Shown here: positions 48,233 to 57,464 of the stretch, piece after piece
How positions within the stretch are numbered: the first letter of the stretch is position 1
Layout of the letters: each line of letters starts with the position of its first letter
DNA from: Stachybotrys elegans
Taxonomy: Eukaryota; Ascomycota; Sordariomycetes; Hypocreales; Stachybotryaceae
DNA length: 64,000 bases
Direction: 5' to 3'
Assembly: GCA_020746835.1 (NCBI GenBank)
Contig: JAGPNK010000001.1
Span: 1,674,001-1,738,000 of the forward strand
Translations under genes and position numbers: made by a program
Notes under the pieces: model-generated
Told to the model about the DNA's origin: nothing
The model's input: only the letters and a program-made list of their open reading frames with translations
The model's database searches: none

Positions 48233-49279
48233 AATGTAATGACAATATCAAAATAAAATAGAAATGATACAATGAAATAGTACTACAGGAGACCAAACTT
48301 GACCGCCCATATCGAGCTTCACACGACAGCCGTACCTACGTCTATACTTCCTGAGACGAAGAGCGCGGGTTGACCCGTCCCGACTCGGAGACGCCGCGTG
48401 CTCCAAACTCACAAATGCCACGTCCTCTCTCATACATGACAAATGTTATCGCACGTACCTCCAATGGCCCATGATATGATACGGCTCAACCGAGCGGTGG
48501 TCTAGAAACCGGTTGTTTCTGTGAATCTGAAACGCCTCATGCGGGAAAACCCCCCCACGCCCAAGTGTTTTCCTTTTATGTATGAAGACTTCCTCTCACG
48601 TTTTGGGCCGTCCCCAGGTTTCGTTTCCAACAGCCCTACGCTGTCCTGGTTTTTTCCCCCCCAACCTTTACGGGCTCCCACTGCGGATCAGTCTCCTTTC
48701 CCTCCTGGCTCCGTACTGGGAACCTCGGCTGCTGCTCTGCCGTGGATCATGATACTCTGGAGCTCTCCGTCATCTGCTTCCCTCTGGTGGGGATCATGTA
48801 TGCACGCCTCTTGGCTTAATCAATCCGGCACATCCACGTTTTCCCCACGTACTGAGAAACTGTCTGTACTCCAGACAGGGAACACACTATGCGTCAAGGT
48901 CGATGGAATGGGCACAATAACCCGTTCGCATCATAGTATTCTTTCAACCCTCTATTTCATATCCCATACGATGAATACTATAAGGGACCGGCCTGAAACC
49001 ATGGGGCTAATAACTTGGGTGCGAGATAGCTTTCGTTACATGTATACACATTGACTTTCCTAAATGCCAGGCACCTCATAAATCAATTCCCATATATGCT
49101 GATGGACCAGCCGTAATCCGAACCCCAAACTCCTTTTACACCGTTCCGTTACAAAAAGAAAACCAGTGAGATAATCAAAAGAAGGTGTAGCCAAGAATTG
49201 TAGTCTTGGTGATGGTAAAAGAGAAGAATGGTGAATGGTAAGGGTATTTTTGTCGTCTCAACGGGGGGCATAATCCCGT
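48233..49279. other. Convergent 3' region SPO7/glycosyltransferase
   Basis: 1.05 kb between tail-to-tail genes. AT-rich sequence with AATAAA-like motifs follows SPO7 (about 48250). A 177-codon plus-strand frame (48521-49054) opens with GTG and looks non-coding. Confidence 0.5.
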
Positions 49280-51115
49280 CTACCGCAAATGCGGCTTATC
49301 GTTTTCCCAAATCAAGATCATGGCCGAGTCGATGGTATCGGTTACTGCGGCACTGGCTGACGTGTCAGCCTTCTTCACATAGGCCTGCCATACAGCACCC
49401 GTCTTATCGATGGTCGAGTCCATGAGACGCCACACCTTCCTGCGTCCCTTCCAGGTGAGCACCTTCTTGTCGGCCCCGTCATTGTCAATGACGGTAAGAC
49501 GTTCAGGTACGTCGTACTTGGGTGCTGTGTTGGGCGACGTGGTAGATTCGTCCCTTGGTGCTACCTCGACACCGTTGGCATACTGTGTTATGGAGACACC
49601 ATTGACGAGCACAAAGTTGTCATGGAATTGGAAGCGCTGCATGAAGCAGAGCTCACCGCAAAGGTCGGTGACCAGATGGGCTCGAGTAGCATCGAGACTG
49701 TGGCGGTCCTCTGCACGGTGCAGCAGCAGCGGCTGCATTCCCGTCTCGTAGCTGTGTATGTCGGGGTTGTGAGTGGCGTCGTTGGGGGAATAGAAGCCCG
49801 GGAGGACATGCATCTTCCAGTCTGTCTGTTTGGTGATGCAGTCCTGAAGTAGTGCATCCCAATGCTTGGCATGAACGGGTCCCCCAGATCCCTCATCTCT
49901 ACCGAAGCAGTGAAGGCGGGGGATAAAGGTGAGAGCGGGTCGCGACAGGAAGACAGCACCGCCGCCAGCCGTAGTGATGGTCTCTTCATCCTTGTCATCG
50001 TTCTCCCAGTCGTCGCGCTCACTTGGCATGCCGATGTAGATCTTGGTGGCGGTGTTGTAAGTGTAGAGTCGTTCGAGGAGATAGCCGAGGCTGGGGAAGA
50101 AGACAGAGTCTTCAACAAGACCAAACCACCTCTTGGTCTGTCCATTGGCCTCGAGGTTGGCGCTGAAGGTCTTCAGGATCCTGGTGAGCTCATAGTAGCG
50201 CCTGGCCAGAGACATTGGCTCCTCGGTAGTGGTGACATAGGCGTCGATGCCGGCCGCAGAGAGCAACTCGTCTACCTCTTGGACCTGCTCGTCAGAAGAC
50301 TGGTCAAGCATGACTATGAGACTGGCGCCGTTGGTCTGCTGGCGGCCATTGGTCAGCCAGCGGACCCAGGATTGAAGCAAGGCAGTGTCCTGGGCCTTGA
50401 ACCTGGAGTATGTCGTCGAGACGCCGAAGAGCAGATCCGAGGCATCGACTTGTCCTGGAAGAGGGCTGCTTGGTACTGGAAGCTCCAATCTGCGCTTGGA
50501 GAGGACATGGTCGCGCACAGGCTGCTCGATGTCGATGACTTTGGGAGCGTCGGCTTGTAAATTGAGCGGTACGTCTGTCATGGATCTCCAGTCTGAGAAT
50601 TCTTCCGAGGACCTGACACGCAAGGCCAGCCAAGATGTCTCTTTGGAGAGATGGCACAGGCCAGCGATCCTGGCCAGGTACTGTTCTTCGGGAGTGGCTT
50701 GTCCGGCGGCGGGTGCCTCGATGTCGACGGTCATAGGGGATAAGTGGTTGCGCTGGGACTGTCGGGTCAGGTGGAAGACAGAGCTCACAATGGCGGCGAC
50801 GACAATGAGCTGCAGGATCCTCGACAAAGTCGAAGGGGGGCCACGGGGGAAAAGCATTCTGGGCAGCCTTAGCGAGGTGCGCGGGCGCCACCACGGTGTC
50901 GAGTATTTGTAGGAGCGCGAACGGGATTCCTTGCGGTATCCCAGATGGTGCCAAGCTTTGGATGCGGACGAGTCGGACTCAGAGCGCCATGTCTGGTTTG
51001 AGGACCAGAAGGCTTGAGCAGAAGAGGGAGAGGGCGAGGGTGAAGGGGAAGGTGAAGGACGGGACAGGAGGAAATTGTCAGCGCCTCCTCGCGACGAGCT
51101 CTGTTGGCGGAACAT
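49280..51115 (-). CDS. Fringe-like (DUF604) glycosyltransferase, type II membrane protein
   Basis: One exon from the ATG at 51115 gives 611 aa. The layout is a cytosolic Ser/Pro/Arg-rich tail, one signal-anchor helix (ILQLIVVAAIVSSVFHLT, about 100-117), a stem, then a GT31-like catalytic region. Recognisable elements are LLFGVSTTYSRF, the long NGASLIVMLDQ Rossmann strand, KRWFGLVEDSVFFPSLGYLLERL and the IYIGMPSE...TAGGGAVFLSRPAL block. Fungal DUF604 proteins normally have a Glu/Asp-x-Asp-Thr-type metal site in the third element; here it reads VEDSVFF, so the metal site is non-standard but an acidic pair remains. The C-terminal 120 residues continue as a beta-rich fungal-specific part. The upstream TTG at 51136 is not needed. 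Golgi location is inferred from topology; donor and acceptor sugars are unknown. Confidence 0.87.
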   Translation of the reverse strand: MFRQQSSSRGGADNFLLSRPSPSPSPSPSPSSAQAFWSSNQTWRSESDSSASKAWHHLGYRKESRSRSYKYSTPWWRPRTSLRLPRMLFPRGPPSTLSRILQLIVVAAIVSSVFHLTRQSQRNHLSPMTVDIEAPAAGQATPEEQYLARIAGLCHLSKETSWLALRVRSSEEFSDWRSMTDVPLNLQADAPKVIDIEQPVRDHVLSKRRLELPVPSSPLPGQVDASDLLFGVSTTYSRFKAQDTALLQSWVRWLTNGRQQTNGASLIVMLDQSSDEQVQEVDELLSAAGIDAYVTTTEEPMSLARRYYELTRILKTFSANLEANGQTKRWFGLVEDSVFFPSLGYLLERLYTYNTATKIYIGMPSERDDWENDDKDEETITTAGGGAVFLSRPALTFIPRLHCFGRDEGSGGPVHAKHWDALLQDCITKQTDWKMHVLPGFYSPNDATHNPDIHSYETGMQPLLLHRAEDRHSLDATRAHLVTDLCGELCFMQRFQFHDNFVLVNGVSITQYANGVEVAPRDESTTSPNTAPKYDVPERLTVIDNDGADKKVLTWKGRRKVWRLMDSTIDKTGAVWQAYVKKADTSASAAVTDTIDSAMILIWENDKPHLR

Positions 51116-52799
51116 ATGACACAGCTTGCCGAGCAAGGCAGAAATTAGGTACTGATATGGCGAGGACCAGGGGTAAGAGGGATTGACGAGAGCGATAAGG
51201 AGGAGGGAGGTTTCCTTTAATTACTTTTTTTTTCCTGTCCCTCTCTGATTCTTCTGGGTGAGGGTCCTTGACGGGCTCAAGACCGGAATAGATCGATGAC
51301 GGACGACCTACTAAGCTAAAAGGCGGGACGGGGACGGGCGAGGGGGGCCCTGGCGGAGCGCAGTCGATTTGAGCCGGTTTGTTTTAGGGCAGCCAGGCAA
51401 GATAAGAAAGAGGAGGGACGGCAATGGGCAAGCGATGAGGGAAAATGAGAGGTTACGATGGCGATGGATGAAGCGACGATCTGGTGGGTATGGCGATGGT
51501 CATGTACGCGGATGGTGACTGGATGATCCAGGTATGATGTATGTAGGCAGGTGCTGCAGACGCAAATGCAAATGCAAATTCAAGGGCAGGAGGACTGGAG
51601 GGACGAAAGAGCTTGGAAGGAAGGAGGATGGATGATGGGATCCGGGAGGCGGCACGGCATGCGAGATATGACGGGCAGGGCAAAGCGAGACGGAAGCGAT
51701 TGGAGGCTGCGGGCAGCAACCAACGGATGAATGGATGAAATGATGCAGGCCGCCTCGAGCTGGCGCTGGGGGAGAGCAAGTTGAGGAAGAGGCGGGATGT
51801 GAATGAAACACCACGCAATCATGTACTGATCCCAGCCAGTCCTGGCCGCGAATCGCACAACAGCCCTGACAGGACCCCTGACTAACCCACCCTAGCGCTA
51901 AGGCCAGCATGGAGCTAAAACCAGGAACAAAGCCCACCAAAACCAATCTGTGCCAGCCCCCACGTCGCCGAAAAGCAAAAGAAGAGGCCCCTCCACCTCC
52001 ACTTGCATACAAGGTCGAATGCAAATTGTCCAGAGATCGTCCAGCCTAGTGTCCAGGCTGAGAAATAGATTGTCCCCCTTGTCCCCTCCCCCTCCACCCC
52101 CCGGTCTTCCCCTGAGAGGCACACGGCCATGGCTCGGAGCCTGCCATGCCCGGACGTGCCACGCACGCTTTCTCATCAAGTTTCATCTTTTACTACCTAC
52201 ATATGTATGTACGTAGACATCCGCCGACGGAGGGAGTATATCCTTTCGTCGGAGTCGTCGTGCATCACCACCTGCGTCTTTGGACAGGCCATGTGAATAT
52301 CACCCTTTGGTAGCCAGAAAACCCCCAGCGGATCCAGCTGAGCTGTGGAATCGTAAGCAAGCCACCTCATTCGTGATAAGCTCATTGCCGTTAGTCCAGG
52401 GATCGGCTACGCAGAGCTGTTTGTTAGCGAACAATAGCCCTTGTCTGCCAACTTGAGCTGGCAATCACCCATTCGCGCCGTTGCACGTTTTAAGGTGTTT
52501 AACGTTAGGTCTTGCATCAGCTTAGGTACCTTGGTGAGGTGCTTAGTACCTGTAAGAACTAAGAAGTAGTAAGGTGTTATTGCCTACCCATCTATCGTGA
52601 TGCATTAGTACGTTGTCGTTCCACACATTCCATTCATCCCATCCATCCATCCATTATTGCCTCGTCTGGCTCTCCCTGCCATATTTCAACTCATCTTAAA
52701 CTGTCAAATGATACACTTCTTGGCTGCCCAAATGGACGCGTTGCACATAAGGCTGCCATAACATTCAAGCTCCTCCCGTATCTCTCTCGGCGCTCACTC
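51116..52799. other. Intergenic region glycosyltransferase/SLATT gene
   Basis: 1.7 kb with no gene recognised. It includes CAAATG repeats at about 51562-51579, a GTACCT/TAGGTA-rich stretch at about 52500-52600 and a CATCC tract at 52637-52655. The glycosyltransferase promoter must lie near its left end. Confidence 0.5.
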
Positions 52800-53645
52800 T
52801 TACTGAACCATCGACGACAATCGCTTGCTGCTGCGACGAGAGCGTTGTGCCGTCGATGATTGTCTCACGGGTGCTCTCGGTGGTGGTGGTGGCGGCGCCA
52901 TCTGATGCATCCTAGACCAGTACGAGGCGGGCATGTTGGATGTTACCGTGGCCTTGGCCTCCTGGTACTCGTGGAAGCAGTTGGCCACCACTTGATCGAT
53001 CGTCATGTCCGCTCGGGCCATGCGGCTCTCCAGAAGCTCCTTGAGGTGGTCCTGCAGCAGGTCAAACTCGAGCATGTTGTACTTGTGGCGATCCGGCAGC
53101 CCGCTGTTGTGCAACAGCGCCAAGAGACCCGCGATGATGGTGTTGCTGGCTCCCAGGATTGTGATTGACGTCCCGTCCCGGAGAGAGAGGGAGCCCAGCG
53201 CTGTCAGCGCCGCTCCGATGAAGAGCTGCAAGATCATCATGGTCCATCGCAAGATGCTGATTGAGTGGAACATGTAAAAGTACTTGGTCCGCTGCGTCAC
53301 AACGTCCCTGTATAGCCCAGCCGGCAAGCCCGAGGGCGGCCATATCCACGACGTGATCCGCGCAGGGGTGTTGTTTTCGACATCACCAACTCCGCCCACG
53401 GCCTGCACAAGTATCTGCCACTCGCGGGGCGGCAGAAGCCTGTGACGGGCGATGTCGTTGGCTTCTACATCAGAAAGAGAGTCGCTGACTGTGTCTTCCT
53501 GAGTCTCAACTGTCGACTTGGTGTCTCTGTCCCCCTCCTTGCGCTTGCCGAGGTCCCCATCCCTGCTGCCATTACCGCTAGCAGCCTCGTTCATCGAAAC
53601 CGACGAGAAGATGAGGGTATCGGAGGCTCTGGGAAGTTGAGACAT
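52800..53645 (-). CDS. Fungal SLATT-domain two-TM protein
   Basis: One exon, 281 aa. Residues about 105-230 match the fungal SLATT (SMODS and SLOG-associating two-TM effector) domain. A Tyr-rich start (LYRDVVTQRTKYFYMFHSIS) is followed by two close hydrophobic helices (about 132-152 and 160-178). The signature LALLHNSGLPDRHKYNMLEFD then leads to a soluble helix (LLQDHLKELLESRM). In bacteria SLATT proteins are predicted pore-forming effectors of nucleotide-activated conflict systems; in fungi the domain occurs alone or with other modules and is largely uncharacterised. The N-terminal 65 residues are acidic/Ser-rich and the C terminus has a six-Pro run (251-256) and a basic tail (RSRRSSKRLSS). 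No sensor gene lies next to it. Membrane location is likely; an immune or cell-death role is only an analogy. Confidence 0.88.
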   Translation of the reverse strand: MSQLPRASDTLIFSSVSMNEAASGNGSRDGDLGKRKEGDRDTKSTVETQEDTVSDSLSDVEANDIARHRLLPPREWQILVQAVGGVGDVENNTPARITSWIWPPSGLPAGLYRDVVTQRTKYFYMFHSISILRWTMMILQLFIGAALTALGSLSLRDGTSITILGASNTIIAGLLALLHNSGLPDRHKYNMLEFDLLQDHLKELLESRMARADMTIDQVVANCFHEYQEAKATVTSNMPASYWSRMHQMAPPPPPPRAPVRQSSTAQRSRRSSKRLSSMVQ

Positions 53646-54978
53646 CGTGGCAAAGAACTGTTGCAGCTAGGCGCCATAATTAGCACATGCGGCGCGGCCT
53701 TGTCTGAGACCCTGTCTGCGATGGAAACATACCGGATCCTTCAAGGGCCAATACCAAGATGAGAGGAGGAGAAGAGCCAAAAAGGAGCAGCTGTTTCAAG
53801 TCAGGCCAGCCGCCGAGCGAAGCAGGTAAGGGGAAGCAGAGCAGATCAGAACAAGGTCAAAGCAAGTCTACGTGGGAGATTGATGAGGAAAATGTCGAGA
53901 TGGGTCGTGCGAGGAGCCCCGAGGGTAGCAACGGGCAGTATCACTAAGCGAGGATGCAACAGTTCTGGTCAGCCCATCTGAGTCAGATGCAGAAGGGAGC
54001 AACCTCGAGATAGGCAGGCAAGCAGCAACCCATCCGACCCAAAAGTGCAGTCGTATCTGATTTGTGTACAATGCAGGCGGGCCAACATGTTGTTGGGACC
54101 TTGACCTGCCGGCAGGTAACCGAACATTGGAAGCCATTGGGAAAGGGCATATTGCACCAACCAAACTACACCACGGCAGGAGCCGAACAACTTCATGCAG
54201 ACAAGAAAGGGAAGGGATCCAAGACAGGGGAGCCGCCAGCATCCTACGAGTGCCTTCAAGCAAACGCTAGAGCGTTGGCATGCAGGAACAAGAAGCTTAG
54301 TTGAGCTTGCTTACCATGTGGCAAATCAGGGGTGACCTCTGACACAGCTGATTTGGAGGCGCGGCACAGGCTTATTCCATCAGAATATGACTGGGTCTCC
54401 CTCCAACTCCTATATTAGCAGGTACCTACCTACCTACCTATTAGGTAGTACTCCGACACTCACGCACATCCCTCGGTAATTTACCTAGCTTACCTATGTA
54501 GTATGTATAGGTGGCCGGTTCCAACAAGAGAAGAATCACGAGGAATTGCAATTCCAAGAGCCAGAGAGGCGGGCAGCGTCTCGTCAAACACTTGGCCCAA
54601 TGAAAAGGCTACTGCGTACAGGTAGGTACCTACAGGAGTATGTACCTGTATCCTAAAGTGGGAACTGGAAGCCCGTAGCCGCCGATTGTTCACCGCCTTC
54701 ACCATGTGCCGGCAGAATAACCTCTAAACTTTTTTTTCCTTTCCTTGGAGGAGGGGCTGGCCTAGGATTGGAGAGGCTCGGGTCACGCAACTGGAGCTCG
54801 TACTGCCCTGCATCCGCGCCAGAAGCAACATGCACTTCGCAATCGTGTAGATTGACCCAACTGGAATGCTGCCGCGCACATCACAAGCGCATATAATTAG
54901 TCTCGTCCAGACATTTCAAAGGTCAGCCGCTCAGCGTGCCAAGACTCCCCCCTCCTCACAAACGCCCTCCACGCTGCA
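53646..54978. promoter_or_regulatory. Divergent region SLATT/TRM1 with TACCTA palindromes
   Basis: 1.3 kb between head-to-head genes. The right half holds a cluster of TACCTA/TAGGTA elements: a perfect 15-nt palindrome CTACCTATTAGGTAG at 54434-54448, a second group near 54485-54512, and TAGGTACCTA at 54623-54632. No credible ORF. Short frames on the SLATT side (53442-54304) are unconserved. Confidence 0.55.
54434..54448. repeat. Perfect inverted repeat CTACCTA-T-TAGGTAG
   Basis: Seven-bp arms flank a single T. It sits at the end of a (TACC)n-like tract beginning at 54421 and could be a dimeric protein-binding site or simply a product of repeat expansion. Confidence 0.75.
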
Positions 54979-56889
54979 ATGGCCGAGTCATCTGCCCCGG
55001 CCGAATCGGTCGACACAGTCATGAAGGATGACCAAGATGTCAAGACCATCAGGGAGGGGAAAGCAACCATTATTGTGCCCCGCGGAGCCGAGGTTGGGGA
55101 GGATCAACGTGAGGTTCAGAAGGTCTTCTACAACCCCATCCAGCAGTACAACCGCGATCTGTCGGTCCTCGCCATTAAGACGTACGGCGAAATAATGCAC
55201 GAAAAGAGATGCGCCACTCGGAACGAGCGACCTCGCAACCAAAAGAAGCGCAAGCGACCCGTCGGCGAGGACGACGCACCAGCTCAAACAAGCACCAACG
55301 ACGCAGCGGACAACGAGGCTGCTCCCGGCGCAGGCAGCGATCCCACCGCGCCTTCTATGCCATCGAAATTCAAGATCCTGGATGCCTTGTCGGCGTCTGG
55401 CCTCCGAGCTCTGCGATATGCCCACGAGATTCCTTTTGCCAGCCATGTCGTGGCCAACGACCTCTCCGAGACGGCAGCCGAGGCCATTAGGAAAAACGTA
55501 CAGAACAACGGGCTGGAGGACAGGGTCACCGTCGCGAACGAAGACGCATTGGCCTACATGTACCGCTTCATCGCCGACGGACTCGCCAACCGGGACAAGC
55601 GCGGAAATGTAGTCAAGAAGGACCACTTCGATGTCATCGACCTGGACCCGTACGGCACCGCCGCCCCGTTCTTCGATGCCGCCGTGCAGTCCGTTCGAGA
55701 TGACGGTGGATTGCTCTGCGTAACATGCACCGACAGCGCCATCTGGGCAGGCCACAGCTACGCTGAGAAGACGTACGCCCTGTACGGCGGCATCCCCACC
55801 AAGGGCCTCCATGCGCACGAGAGTGGCCTGCGCCTCATTCTTCACGCCATTGCAACGTCGGCGGCCCGCTACGGCCTGGCCATCGAGCCCCAGCTCTCCC
55901 TGTCCATCGACTACTACACAAAGGTCTTTGTCCGGGTGGTGAAATCACAGCACGCTGTCAAGTTCCTCGGGGCCAAGACGATGCTGGTCTACAACTGCGA
56001 CCAGGGTTGCGGAGCGTGGGAGACGCAGCGCTTGATGCAGGCAAAGGAGACGCCGAACAAGAACAAGTCGGGTGGCACATACTACAAACACATCATGTCG
56101 CTGGGCCCCACCACGGATGTGAAGTGCGCGCACTGCGGATGGAAGATGCACCTCGCTGGCCCCATGTACGCAGGCCACCTTCACTCGCGCGACTTTGTAG
56201 AACGCCTCGAGCAGCAGGTTTCCCAGGCCGACCCCAGCGTCTATGGCACGCTGAAGAGGCTGCAGGGCATGCTTCACACCGTCAAGGAGGAATTTATACC
56301 CTTCTCCTATACCGATGAGTCGCCGGCTCCCACAGGCGATGCTGCGCTGGCGGATTACGACAAGTACCCTTTCTTCATCATGACGGGCAAGCTCTCGCAC
56401 ACGCTATCATGCGCGACGCCGCCGTTTGATTCCATCCGGGGAGCTCTGAAACATTTGGGTTATCAGGTTGGACGAAGCCACTGCCGGCCCGGCAGCATCA
56501 AGACCGACGCACCATGGTCAGTCGTTTGGTACATCATGACGGAGTGGATTCGTCAAAAGTCGCCCATCAAGCCGGAAAATGTCAAGCCCACGACACCCGG
56601 CTACCGAATACTTCAACGTGCGGGACTCGTCCCCGAGGCCGAATCCCAGCAGCTGGGCGCCGAGAAGAAGGAGAATGGCACCACTGAGCAGGAGGAGTCG
56701 GAGCAGCCCGGGAGCGGAGCCACAGCCGACAATAAGCCTGTTGAGGGACTTCCTGATAGGCCAAACCCTATCGTGTTCGACGAGAAGCTGGAGAGCCTGG
56801 GCCGTTCCAAAGATCCGGTTAGGGTTGTACGATATCAGATGAATCCAGAGGTCAACTGGGGGCCTCTGACGAAAGCCAGCCGCCGCTAA
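54979..56889 (+). CDS. TRM1: tRNA (guanine26-N2)-dimethyltransferase Trm1
   Basis: One exon, 636 aa. Trm1 makes N2,N2-dimethylguanosine at position 26 of many tRNAs, using S-adenosylmethionine, in the nucleus and mitochondria. The N-terminal signature FYNPIQQYNRDLSVLAIKTY, the SAM-binding LDALSASGLRALRYAHEI, the acidic post-I motif (VANDLSETA) and the catalytic DLDPYGTAAPFFDAAVQSV (Asp221-Pro224) are all present. A cysteine-rich zinc region (CDQGCGAW and CAHCGWKMHLAGP) follows in the C-terminal domain, as in other Trm1 proteins. Between residues 78 and 128 there is a charged, nuclear-signal-like insert (NQKKRKRPVGEDD). The Gln/Glu-rich C-terminal extension after about 560 is fungal. The start is the first Met in frame. 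The length is typical (yeast is 570 aa). Confidence 0.96.
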   Translation: MAESSAPAESVDTVMKDDQDVKTIREGKATIIVPRGAEVGEDQREVQKVFYNPIQQYNRDLSVLAIKTYGEIMHEKRCATRNERPRNQKKRKRPVGEDDAPAQTSTNDAADNEAAPGAGSDPTAPSMPSKFKILDALSASGLRALRYAHEIPFASHVVANDLSETAAEAIRKNVQNNGLEDRVTVANEDALAYMYRFIADGLANRDKRGNVVKKDHFDVIDLDPYGTAAPFFDAAVQSVRDDGGLLCVTCTDSAIWAGHSYAEKTYALYGGIPTKGLHAHESGLRLILHAIATSAARYGLAIEPQLSLSIDYYTKVFVRVVKSQHAVKFLGAKTMLVYNCDQGCGAWETQRLMQAKETPNKNKSGGTYYKHIMSLGPTTDVKCAHCGWKMHLAGPMYAGHLHSRDFVERLEQQVSQADPSVYGTLKRLQGMLHTVKEEFIPFSYTDESPAPTGDAALADYDKYPFFIMTGKLSHTLSCATPPFDSIRGALKHLGYQVGRSHCRPGSIKTDAPWSVVWYIMTEWIRQKSPIKPENVKPTTPGYRILQRAGLVPEAESQQLGAEKKENGTTEQEESEQPGSGATADNKPVEGLPDRPNPIVFDEKLESLGRSKDPVRVVRYQMNPEVNWGPLTKASRR

Positions 56890-57464
56890 TTTATACTATT
56901 CTGTTAGACACGCATCGAGATATCCTGGATAGAAATGTGATCCTGCCTTTTCATCTGCCTCTCCTCTTTTTTTTCTCTCTGCCCCGCCTGCACATCTTTT
57001 CCATTCTCCATCAAGACAAGCAGTCAACCACGACTTTTATGGCATACAATATCCATACAAGTTACGTCTCTTGCTCGGCGACCCCAGCATACAGCAACCA
57101 ACTCCTCACGCAGGCGACTAATAAAGAAAAGAAAATTCCACACATCAGGGCTTGTGCCGCATGTCTCGGGTTCCCTTCAGTCGGGCATGTTGCCGTTTAT
57201 AAGCCAGTGATCCAGAGATCCGGCCTAACCTGTACCGGAGAAGCCATGCGCTGCATCTTGCTTAGTAGTAGTCAAGCCTGTCTTGGTCGGAAGGTGCGGG
57301 TTGCTGCATACACGCATCCTACTCACGTTCGTGCCTGCCAGGTGTGAAAGTCTGACGTGTAACGGAGAGGACATCACGACATTACCCCCCTTTTTTATTT
57401 TATTTTCAACCTTTCATCTCTCTCACCTTCTTTATTGTCGTTGCAACAACAGTTCAATTTGAAT
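56890..57464. other. Intergenic region TRM1/lipid-kinase-like gene
   Basis: 575 bp with CT-rich tracts (about 56940-57000 and 57385-57430) typical of fungal leaders. No ORF of interest. Confidence 0.5.

Noticed and set aside
54988..55845. Minus-strand frame of 285 codons
   Set aside because: Antisense shadow of TRM1, which carries the catalytic motifs.
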